DNA from: UBA1756 sp045130235 | Lineage (GTDB): Bacteria; Bacteroidota; Bacteroidia; Bacteroidales; WCHB1-69 | DNA: 64,000 nucleotides | Direction: 5' to 3' | NCBI GenBank assembly: GCA_045130235.1 | Contig: JBGUPJ010000021.1 | Coordinates: forward strand, 62,001 to 126,000 | The notes under the pieces: generated by a model | Told to the model about the DNA's origin: nothing | The model's database searches: none | Seen by the model: only the letters and a program-made list of their open reading frames with translations | Position numbers and translations under genes: made by a program | Shown here: in pieces, positions 51,057-58,623 of the stretch | Layout: every line of letters starts with the position of its first letter | Position numbering within the stretch: the stretch's first letter is position 1

Positions 51057-53003
51057 ATGACAGGTAAAATATTCCCCGAATCCTCTAACATTTATCAGGA
51101 CCAGGCTAAGGTTTTGTTTAATTACTATCAGCAGGCTGCTGAGAAAATTGTAGCGGAGGAGGAACGCATTGAGCAAATTATTGAAGATCTCAAGCAACAG
51201 AGAGCCTATTTGGAGCAAGAAAAAAGCAAACAGTGGTGGTGGTTCCTCACGATCATCTTGTTCTTTGTCTATTTCATCAAATGCAATGCATTCGACAAGG
51301 AAATTGCGGAAGTTGATGCCAAGATCGCAGATTATCAGCGGCAGCACAAAGAAATTTTCCGCGGCTATAAGGTCAACAAGCTGGGAGTGGCATACGTGCC
51401 CGTGGCCGACCGTATCCGTTACGAAGGAAAGAGCTTCGTTGTGGATTACACCAAGCAGGTGGAAGAGTCGGAAGTGAAAGTGCAGGTGTCACGCCAGAAC
51501 GAACTGTTGGTCAATACGATTATGGATCTGGAAAATTTGTCGTCGGAAGCACCCATCGTGGAGACATCCAACGAGCCGGAAACCATCGAAACAGATAGCT
51601 ACTCTTCTTCTATTCAGAATGTTAACGAGCATGACTATTTTGGAAAGTTAGACCGTTCGTTGCGCACCATCTCATTCTGTTTGGATGACCTTGATGTCTC
51701 ATCGGTATCGCTTCCGTTGGTGGCCGACAATAGCGCTTATCTTCATTATCTGAATGAGTACGCTACCGATGCTGTTCCTGCTGGTTCGCCCGTCGTGGAA
51801 GTTTTTGACAAATCAAAATACAGCCAGAGCGTTGAGAAATTCCAGCAGCTGAACAAGTTGAAAGATTCTTTGGCCAATACTACCCAGCAATTCGAAGATG
51901 TGTTGAGGAGTTTGATGGTCACTATGGCACAATCGGTTCAGACCATCTCGGCCATGAAACTCAACTCTGTGGACAAAGTGGTTTTTGAGTCCAACAAGTT
52001 GTTGTTCTTGTTGTTGAAGGCTCCTTACCACCACTATTCCCGCATGTTGGAGCATGAGGAGATTGACCGTATCAAGAACGAGACTTTCGACTATAGCGAT
52101 AACATTCAAGGCTATGAGCCTTTCCATCTGAAGCAGAGCTCGCGTGTCAAGTACAACATTATTTCGGGTCAGTGGGTGGCTGAAGATGGCAGCTCTACTT
52201 TTGTTCCCTTCGGTGTTCACCAGATGTATGAGGAGATTGTGGCGCCGGTGGTTCAGAACTTGATGCAGGAGACCCGTATTGAACGTTTGAAGATTTACAA
52301 CCATATCAAGGATCAGAAACTCGATTATCTGAACAAATGGCATCAGGATACCGACGCTTTCTATCGTTCCAACCGTGCGGAAAGTTCCGACATCATCAAT
52401 CTGATGCAGGAAGGGCTTCGTGAATACACGGCCGCATACAACACTCTGATTTCTTTGCAGAAAACGGAAGCGAACATGGAGAATTCCAATGGCTCGTTAG
52501 ATGCTACCGTGGTGAATAAGGAAGACACTGTGGCCGAAACCGCAGCGGCTTTTGCCGTCCAGTCGCAGGATTTCCAGAATGTGCAGCAGCAGTTCGAGGA
52601 TTTCATCACCCGATTGAAGGAGGATATTGACCAGAAGGCCGAGCAGTTCGCCCATGTGGAGTACTATGATGCCAAGCTCCGTGACGGATATAGCAACGAG
52701 TCGGCTATTGCCTGCGACAGTGTGGCTGAATTGGATGTCCGTCGCAAACCGCTGGCTTCCACCAACCCGTTGCTGGCTCAGGTGGCCGAACTTCCGCCGG
52801 CACCTAAGGTCGAACAAGTCACTTTCGACTTCCTGAACCTGAACCTGCCCGACATCGCCCAACGTTCGCTGAACGCTCTCGATGGAACTCCAATCGCAAC
52901 TCCTGCCGTGGAGATTTCCGAAGAAGTTGGTGAAGTTGAAGAGGCAGAAGTGGCTGAAAGTGATGTTGAGGAAGAAAATCAAGAAAACAATAATAATCTC
53001 TAA
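51057..53003 (+). CDS. Large coiled-coil, single-pass membrane protein (SPFH operon)
   Basis: A 648-residue protein of unknown family. Residues about 15-57 are a charged helix, 59-76 a single transmembrane segment starting with WWWFL, and 78-105 a second helix. Long helical regions cover about 260-345 and 405-560. A Ser-rich, low-complexity stretch is at about 175-200. A strongly acidic, Asn-ending tail covers about 615-648. The helix on either side of the transmembrane span is reminiscent of a hairpin that sits across the membrane. The start follows 18 bases after the previous stop. It is expected to be the long structural member of the complex. Confidence 0.7.
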   Translation: MTGKIFPESSNIYQDQAKVLFNYYQQAAEKIVAEEERIEQIIEDLKQQRAYLEQEKSKQWWWFLTIILFFVYFIKCNAFDKEIAEVDAKIADYQRQHKEIFRGYKVNKLGVAYVPVADRIRYEGKSFVVDYTKQVEESEVKVQVSRQNELLVNTIMDLENLSSEAPIVETSNEPETIETDSYSSSIQNVNEHDYFGKLDRSLRTISFCLDDLDVSSVSLPLVADNSAYLHYLNEYATDAVPAGSPVVEVFDKSKYSQSVEKFQQLNKLKDSLANTTQQFEDVLRSLMVTMAQSVQTISAMKLNSVDKVVFESNKLLFLLLKAPYHHYSRMLEHEEIDRIKNETFDYSDNIQGYEPFHLKQSSRVKYNIISGQWVAEDGSSTFVPFGVHQMYEEIVAPVVQNLMQETRIERLKIYNHIKDQKLDYLNKWHQDTDAFYRSNRAESSDIINLMQEGLREYTAAYNTLISLQKTEANMENSNGSLDATVVNKEDTVAETAAAFAVQSQDFQNVQQQFEDFITRLKEDIDQKAEQFAHVEYYDAKLRDGYSNESAIACDSVAELDVRRKPLASTNPLLAQVAELPPAPKVEQVTFDFLNLNLPDIAQRSLNALDGTPIATPAVEISEEVGEVEEAEVAESDVEEENQENNNNL

Positions 53004-53014
53004 CCCCAAGTGCC

Positions 53015-53932
53015 ATGGCAAGTATTGACTGTGTAATTGATACCACCCCAATGGCGAATGAGATCGCCACCGTATCCAAGCACGTGAATGCGACCACCAC
53101 TGCGGTTGTCGCAATGAAAACGGCCGTCATCGCAGCTGAAAAGCAGGCTGCCGACCATGTGTGCGATAACGTCAACAACGGTTTTTATAACCTCATCCGC
53201 TCCCAAATCTCTCAAAAAACTGCCAAACTGCAAAGTGAGGTGGACTCACATCTGATGAAATTGGGACAACAGCGGAAACAACTGCTGGCACTGAAGGACA
53301 GAATGGAGAGAGACTACCACATGATTACGGCACGGTACCTCAAACTGTTCAACTCCATCAACCGGAATTTGAAGCAGCGTGTGCTCGAACTCGACCGACC
53401 CACTTTTGATTTCGCCGTCGGAGAGATGGCCAAAATCAACAACCGACAGTATCTGCTCACGGCAGATGTGCCCCTGTCACAATATGAGTCTGTGGCGTGT
53501 AGCCAGAAAATTCTCGTTTCTAATCTGAAGATGCGCAGCAATTCCCTCATCAACTCCATGACCAGATTCATCGCCCAGTCAGAGGAACAGAAAGCTCTGT
53601 CAGACCGGATTCTTGTGTCGGGTGCCGACGGAAACGCCAATTTGTCTATCCCAGTCCTCATTAGCGAGACCTTGGTGGACAGAAAAGGAAATAGTACTGT
53701 CGATATTGTTATTGATGAACAGAATTTGCCCACTCCCCTTAAGGCAGCGGTTAAAAACACTATCTCCATGACCACCTCGCAATTGGCGTGGAACGACAAA
53801 AGCAAGAGCGATGAGATGGTGGCTAACGAGTTCAATAAGCTGTTGGCCAAATCGTCTGCCAGCACCCGAGTCAAGAATATGATGGATAAGATGTTTTCAT
53901 CCAATCACTATCAAACACTTAAAAACAGTTAG
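53015..53932 (+). CDS. PTFDF paralogue 1 (SPFH operon)
   Basis: A 305-residue soluble, mostly helical protein of unknown family. Residues 8-133 align without gaps to residues 46-171 of the next gene's product. Within the best part (56-133 against 94-171) I count 36 identities in 78, ending in the shared motif ELDRPTFDF (125-133). The middle is a long helix/coiled coil (about 60-125). The C-terminal part also shares the NLSIPV and RVKNMMDKMF stretches with its neighbour. No signal peptide and no transmembrane segment are seen. It starts 11 bases after the previous gene. Confidence 0.7.
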   Translation: MASIDCVIDTTPMANEIATVSKHVNATTTAVVAMKTAVIAAEKQAADHVCDNVNNGFYNLIRSQISQKTAKLQSEVDSHLMKLGQQRKQLLALKDRMERDYHMITARYLKLFNSINRNLKQRVLELDRPTFDFAVGEMAKINNRQYLLTADVPLSQYESVACSQKILVSNLKMRSNSLINSMTRFIAQSEEQKALSDRILVSGADGNANLSIPVLISETLVDRKGNSTVDIVIDEQNLPTPLKAAVKNTISMTTSQLAWNDKSKSDEMVANEFNKLLAKSSASTRVKNMMDKMFSSNHYQTLKNS

Positions 53933-53934
53933 TC

Positions 53935-54945
53935 ATGGGTTATAGAAGATCTTTTACCAAAGAAATACCTGTTCATTATCGCGGGTCGGTGAGCTATCCC
54001 GCATCCCAGTCCGGCGGATCTGTGTCCTATTCGGGAACTACCTATGAGACTGTACATGTGTCGGTGTATGTGGATACTGACCCAGTGGATGAGAGTGTAG
54101 CGGACTGCAACCATACTGTTGACATGCTCACAGGGAGTGTGGCAGCAACAGAAGCCGCTGAAATCGTTTCTATCCGAGAGAGAGCGGAACAGGTTGGCTC
54201 CACTATTATTGCGGGCTTCTTTAGAACTATACGTTCTGACATCTCTCAGCAAATCAGTGAGTTGGCTAATTCTGTAGAGTCGCATGTTCTGCATCTTCAG
54301 CAAATGGCTAAGCGGTGTTTGGAAAAACAGGTGCAGATGCAAAACGATTATGCCCGTATCACCAGCCGTTACGAGAAGATTTTTTCAGAGCTAAACAAAG
54401 AGTTGGAAAATCGAATCTATGAGCTGGACAAGCCGACTTTTGACTTCAAGCGCAGATGCGATGCTCACAATGATCGAGCTGCCGCTACTGATATGGTGGC
54501 CACCAGCACCGTGGGAATCAAGGAGGCAGGAACCCTCCAAAGCCAGATTACCGTTTCTGTGGCTAAGCGCAGAGCCCTTGATGCGATCGATAGAGCCCGC
54601 GACTTTCTGACCACCCACAAACACACGCGTGATACCATCGACAGCTGTGTGGTGGATAATGCAAATGAGGGAACTCTGTATCTCCCTGTCTTTTTTGTGG
54701 ATACTGTCACCTCACCGAATGTTCATGATTCACGGATTTATACGCAAAAATCATTCTCCAAAAACAGTGAGGCCAACAAGACGCTTCAACAGTCGATGGG
54801 ACAACAAAAATGGTCGCCCCAAAGCCAACAGGAGAAAGAGCACATCCGTCAATTCTTCATCTCAAAGGTCATGAAGGAATATCCTCAAGATAATAAGCAC
54901 GCAGAGCGCGTCCGCGAAAACATCATCAAATTGTTCAACATTTAA
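53935..54945 (+). CDS. PTFDF paralogue 2 (SPFH operon)
   Basis: A 336-residue paralogue of the preceding protein with a 38-residue N-terminal extension rich in Tyr, Ser and Gly (about 1-44). Its version of the shared motif is ELDKPTFDF (163-171). Conserved landmarks are VDTDP (46-50; IDTTP in paralogue 1), GFFRTIRSDIS (94-104), ITSRYEKIF (142-150), LYLPV and the C-terminal RVRENIIKLF. The ATG follows the previous stop by 2 bases, consistent with equimolar expression. It probably forms a heterodimer or mixed filament with paralogue 1; this is inference. Confidence 0.7.
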   Translation: MGYRRSFTKEIPVHYRGSVSYPASQSGGSVSYSGTTYETVHVSVYVDTDPVDESVADCNHTVDMLTGSVAATEAAEIVSIRERAEQVGSTIIAGFFRTIRSDISQQISELANSVESHVLHLQQMAKRCLEKQVQMQNDYARITSRYEKIFSELNKELENRIYELDKPTFDFKRRCDAHNDRAAATDMVATSTVGIKEAGTLQSQITVSVAKRRALDAIDRARDFLTTHKHTRDTIDSCVVDNANEGTLYLPVFFVDTVTSPNVHDSRIYTQKSFSKNSEANKTLQQSMGQQKWSPQSQQEKEHIRQFFISKVMKEYPQDNKHAERVRENIIKLFNI

Positions 54946-54956
54946 TCTATCCCAAT

Positions 54957-55931
54957 ATGGCAGAATTAAAAGAAATTCGTATTAATGAAAAAATTATACA
55001 ACTGAAGGATAACATCGTTCGTGGCTCCATCCTTCCCGAAAAAATTTCAGAGCTTACGCGGGTGGTCACCGTCGTGGAGAACTCCATCATAGAAGGCCCC
55101 GTCTTTGCCCAAAAGTTGGAAATCCAAAATGGTGATTTGGAGATCAAAGGCTCTGTATTTACCCAGATTGAGTTATACATCAATAGCGATGCCACGGGAA
55201 ATATTACTTTCCGTCACAGCGTCGGTTCCGCCGACTCGGTCGTTTCCAGAGGCCATGGATGCCAGCTGACCTTCCATTCCGACATCAATGCGAAGAATGT
55301 CACCCTGCATAACGCTTTCGTGGCCGGCAGTATCTATGCCGACAATATCGAATTGCAGAATTGCATCGTCATTGGCGGTGTGTTCTCCACGCAGAATCTT
55401 GACTTGTCGAACTGTGTGGTGGGTACTTTCAATTCCCCCTCCGTGAGAATAGACCAAACGGTGAATCTGTTGCTGCCCAGTGCTTTCTCTATCGAACCCG
55501 TGCTGATGGAGCCGGATGCGCACCTCATCAATTTGAGTTTGGCAGATTTGGGCGCACTGTTCAAAGGAACGGAACAAGCCCCCTCTTCAGGCGCCATTGA
55601 AATGAATGTGGAGACAGACGAGGTGAAAACTTCTTTGGTCAACAATGAGACCCAAAAAACCATCCGCAGCTATACAGTCGTTGGAAAGGTATTGGCTGTG
55701 GATCTGTTGGATACGGATAAATTTCAGAACCATTTTCTCCTTGCTGCCGCTGGACTTGGCGAACAATTGTTGAAGACCTACGATCTCGGTCCGGATAAAG
55801 ATGGCAATACTGCTCTGCTCTCTTTCGATAGGATTAGAGAATTCTTCTTCAACCTCCTTGCTGGCAAATTGAATGTGAGAATAATGGATGGCTCGTTCAG
55901 CATCTCACAATTTGCGGAGAAGTACAAATAG
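54957..55931 (+). CDS. Bactofilin-like beta-helix protein (SPFH operon)
   Basis: A 324-residue protein. Residues about 18-166 show short repeated beta-helix rungs: RGSILPEKI, EGPVFAQKLEI, KGSVFTQIELYI, AGSIYADNIEL, GGVFSTQNLDL and VGTFNSPSVRI. Such rungs are seen in polymer-forming bactofilins, which assemble into cytoskeletal filaments on membranes. A helical C-terminal part (about 190-324) has no close analogue in classical bactofilins and may be an adaptor. Last gene of the operon, 11 bases after paralogue 2, and closed by a strong terminator. Confidence 0.7.
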   Translation: MAELKEIRINEKIIQLKDNIVRGSILPEKISELTRVVTVVENSIIEGPVFAQKLEIQNGDLEIKGSVFTQIELYINSDATGNITFRHSVGSADSVVSRGHGCQLTFHSDINAKNVTLHNAFVAGSIYADNIELQNCIVIGGVFSTQNLDLSNCVVGTFNSPSVRIDQTVNLLLPSAFSIEPVLMEPDAHLINLSLADLGALFKGTEQAPSSGAIEMNVETDEVKTSLVNNETQKTIRSYTVVGKVLAVDLLDTDKFQNHFLLAAAGLGEQLLKTYDLGPDKDGNTALLSFDRIREFFFNLLAGKLNVRIMDGSFSISQFAEKYK

Positions 55932-55957
55932 TTGACGAAATTAGTTTTCTATAAAGG

Positions 55958-55993
55958 AAAAGCTGTTACCTCAACATGGTAGCAGCTTTTTTT
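55958..55993. terminator. Bidirectional terminator of the SPFH operon and sufS
   Basis: A 13-bp stem: AAAAGCTGTTACC (55958-55970) pairs with GGTAGCAGCTTTT (55978-55990), including one T-G pair, with a seven-base loop. A T-run follows on the plus strand and an A-run (T on the minus strand) precedes it. The stem overlaps the sufS stop codon. Confidence 0.85.
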
Positions 55994-57174
55994 ACGGCCG
56001 TCACCAGCCGGTCGATTTCCTCTTCTGTATTGTAGAAGGCGAAAGAGGCGCGCAAGGTGCCGGGGATGCCGAAATGCTCCATGATGGGCATTGAGCAGTG
56101 ATGGCCTGTGCGCACGGCAATGCCCATCTGATCAATCAGCGTGCCAATGTCAAATGGGTGTAATTTGTTGATATTAAATGAAATGATGGATGACTTGTGC
56201 GGGGCTGTCCCCACGATTTGCAATCCGTCAATTTGCAAAAGCTGCTGGGTGGCATACTCCAGCAATGCCTGTTCCCGCCCGGCGATCACCTCCAGCCCGA
56301 TGCTATTGATGTACTTGATGGCCGTTTGCAGTCCGATGACATCGCCCACCGACGGCGTTCCCGCCTCGAACTTGTAGGGCAGTTCGTTGTAGGTGGTGCG
56401 GGCAAAGGTGACGGTCTTGATCATCTCGCCGCCGCCTTGGTAAGGAGGCATCTCGTTGAGCCACTGTTCTTTCCCGTATAATACACCCACCCCCATAGGG
56501 GCGTACATCTTATGCCCCGAGAAGCAGTAGAAGTCGCAGTCGAGGGCCTGCACATCAATAGGAAGATGCCCGGCCGCCTGCGCGCCATCCACCAGCACGG
56601 GGATGCCTTTCGCATGGGCTTTCCGGATGATCTCCGCCACCGGGTTGATGGTGCCGAGGGTGTTGGAGACGTGGTTGACGGCCACGATGCGGGTCTTTTC
56701 GTTCAGCAGGCTGTCCAACTCCTCCATGCGCAGCATGCCCCTGTCGTCGAATGGCAGCACCCGCAGGGTGGCGCCATACCGTTCGCAGGCTAATTGCCAC
56801 GGCACGATGTTGGCGTGATGCTCCATTTCCGAAACCACCACTTCGTCGCCTGCGTGCAAAAAACGCTGACAGAAACTGCTGGCTACCAGGTTGATAGACT
56901 CGGTAGTGCCTTTGGTGAGGATGACCTCGTGGGCGTGCGGCGCATGGATGAACTGCTGCACAGCGCGGCGGGCCTCTTCGAAGCGGGCGGTGGCGAGCTG
57001 GCTGAGGTGGTGTACCCCTCGGTGGATATTGCTGTTGATGGTCTGGTAGTATTCGTTCAGCGCGTCAATCACCACTTTCGGCTTCTGCGAGGTGGCGGCG
57101 TTGTCGAAATATACCAGCGGATAGCCGTTGACCTGCTGGTCCAGAATGGGGAAGTCTTTGCGGAAATCGGGCAT
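55966..57174 (-). CDS. sufS: SufS-type cysteine desulfurase
   Basis: A 402-residue PLP enzyme releasing sulfur from cysteine for iron-sulfur cluster assembly. I start it at 57174 (MPDFRKDFPI), since the GTG 14 codons upstream adds a non-conserved segment inside the glyA terminator region. Visible motifs: PLP-lysine Lys222 in SGHKMYAP, DGAQAAGH (196-203), MEHHANIVPW (117-126) and the active cysteine Cys360 in RTGHHCSMP. Length and the short Cys loop indicate group II (SufS/CsdA) rather than NifS/IscS. No sufBCD or sufE is beside it. The gene converges on the SPFH operon. Confidence 0.92.
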   Translation of the reverse strand: MPDFRKDFPILDQQVNGYPLVYFDNAATSQKPKVVIDALNEYYQTINSNIHRGVHHLSQLATARFEEARRAVQQFIHAPHAHEVILTKGTTESINLVASSFCQRFLHAGDEVVVSEMEHHANIVPWQLACERYGATLRVLPFDDRGMLRMEELDSLLNEKTRIVAVNHVSNTLGTINPVAEIIRKAHAKGIPVLVDGAQAAGHLPIDVQALDCDFYCFSGHKMYAPMGVGVLYGKEQWLNEMPPYQGGGEMIKTVTFARTTYNELPYKFEAGTPSVGDVIGLQTAIKYINSIGLEVIAGREQALLEYATQQLLQIDGLQIVGTAPHKSSIISFNINKLHPFDIGTLIDQMGIAVRTGHHCSMPIMEHFGIPGTLRASFAFYNTEEEIDRLVTAVKKAATMLR

Positions 57175-57202
57175 AATAATTATATTTTTCCAAAAATGGA
57201 AA

Positions 57203-57228
57203 TAAAAAGGCGCCACGAGGGCGCCTTT
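57203..57228 (-). terminator. Rho-independent terminator of glyA
   Basis: On the minus strand GGCGCC (57220-57225) pairs with GGCGCC (57209-57214), with a five-base loop, followed by five T residues. It lies 19 bases after the glyA stop and just upstream of sufS. Confidence 0.85.
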
Positions 57229-57246
57229 TATAGATTTTGGTTCAGA

Positions 57247-58527
57247 TTACCATGCGAAGAGCGGACGGTTCTGCATCATCTCGTTCACCTGACCGCGGGT
57301 CTTGGCGATGAGGCTCTCGTTGGTCGGGTCGCAGAGGACGGCGTCAATCATATCGACGATGACACCCATCTCGTTCTCTTTGAGACCACGGGTGGTGATG
57401 GCAGGCGTACCGATACGCAAACCGCTGGTCTTGAAGGCGCTGCGGCTGTCGAACGGAACCATGTTTTTGTTGACGGTGATGTCGGCGGCCACGAGGGCGT
57501 TCTCGGCTTCCTTACCGGTGAGTTCGGGGAACTTGGTGCGGAGGTCGATGAGCATCAGGTGGTTGTCGGTACCGTTGCTGATGACCTTGTAACCCTTGTC
57601 GATGAAGGCCTGGCACATGGTCTTGGCGTTCTTCATCACCTGCTGGATGTACTGGTCGTAGCTGTCGGTGAGGGCTTCGCCGAGGGCGACAGCCTTAGCG
57701 GCGATGACGTGTTCCAGAGGACCGCCCTGTACGCCCGGGAATACGGCGCTGTCGAGCAGGGCGCTCATCTTCTTGATCTCGCCTTTCGGAGTGGTCTTGC
57801 CCCACGGGTTGTCGAAATCCTCGCCCATCAGGATGAGGCCGCCACGAGGTCCGCGGAGGGTCTTGTGGGTGGTGGTGGTCACGATGTGACAATACTTGAC
57901 GGCGTTGTTCAGATAACCCTTGGCAATCAGACCGCTGGGGTGGCTGATGTCGCCCATGAGGATGGCACCGATCTTGTCAGCAATCTGGCGCATACGTGCC
58001 CAATCCCAGTCGCGGCTGTAAGCGGAGGCACCGCCGATGATGAGTTTCGGACGGGTCTCGAGAGCGCGGGCTTCCATCTTGTCGTAGTTGATGGTACCGG
58101 TTTCCTCTTCCACGCTGTAATCTACCACGTTGAACATGATGCCGGAGAAGTTCACGGCGCTACCGTGGCTGAGGTGACCGCCATGGTTGAGGTTCATACC
58201 CATGAAGGTGTCGCCAGCGTTGAGGCAGGCCATGAAGACGGCCATGTTGGCCTGTGCACCGCTGTGGGGCTGCACGTTGGCCCAGCATGCACCATAAAGC
58301 TGCTTGGCGCGCTCGATAGCGATGGTCTCGCTCTGGTCAACTACCTGGCAACCACCATAGTAACGCTTTCCGGGATAACCTTCTGCATATTTGTTGGTCA
58401 TCACGCTGCCCATGGCTTCCATCACCTGGTCGCTGACAAAGTTTTCAGAAGCAATCAGCTCAATACCTTTGGTCTGACGATTGCGTTCCTGCTGGATCAA
58501 TTCAAAAATTTTGTTGTCTCTTTCCAT
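57247..58527 (-). CDS. glyA: GlyA, serine hydroxymethyltransferase
   Basis: A 426-residue PLP enzyme interconverting serine and glycine and making 5,10-methylene-tetrahydrofolate. The PLP lysine is in TTTHKTLRGPRGG (about residues 224-236). The N-terminus shows the family signature IELIASENFVS, followed by TNKYAEGYPGKRYYGGC. Length fits bacterial GlyA. In this window it links threonine and glycine catabolism to one-carbon metabolism. It has its own promoter and terminator, so it is monocistronic. Confidence 0.97.
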   Translation of the reverse strand: MERDNKIFELIQQERNRQTKGIELIASENFVSDQVMEAMGSVMTNKYAEGYPGKRYYGGCQVVDQSETIAIERAKQLYGACWANVQPHSGAQANMAVFMACLNAGDTFMGMNLNHGGHLSHGSAVNFSGIMFNVVDYSVEEETGTINYDKMEARALETRPKLIIGGASAYSRDWDWARMRQIADKIGAILMGDISHPSGLIAKGYLNNAVKYCHIVTTTTHKTLRGPRGGLILMGEDFDNPWGKTTPKGEIKKMSALLDSAVFPGVQGGPLEHVIAAKAVALGEALTDSYDQYIQQVMKNAKTMCQAFIDKGYKVISNGTDNHLMLIDLRTKFPELTGKEAENALVAADITVNKNMVPFDSRSAFKTSGLRIGTPAITTRGLKENEMGVIVDMIDAVLCDPTNESLIAKTRGQVNEMMQNRPLFAW

Positions 58528-58594
58528 TGTTTTTATTTATAAATGATTGATAAACTTTATCTTATAAAAAAATCTTATTCAATAAATGAATTTG

Positions 58595-58602
58595 CAAATT
58601 TA
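58595..58602 (-). promoter_or_regulatory. -7 promoter element of glyA
   Basis: TAAATTTG on the minus strand, about 68 bases before the ATG. The remainder of the 96-base gap is AT-rich. Confidence 0.55.
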
Positions 58603-58623
58603 CACATTTTTACAAAACATCGG

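Noticed and set aside
49057..55931. Considered as a prophage remnant because SPFH proteins of this type are sometimes named virion core protein
   Set aside because: No capsid, terminase, portal, integrase or lysis gene is present. The unit has ordinary host-type promoter and terminator signals.
57175..57216. GTG start 14 codons upstream for sufS
   Set aside because: It adds a non-conserved hydrophobic stretch and would begin within the glyA terminator hairpin.
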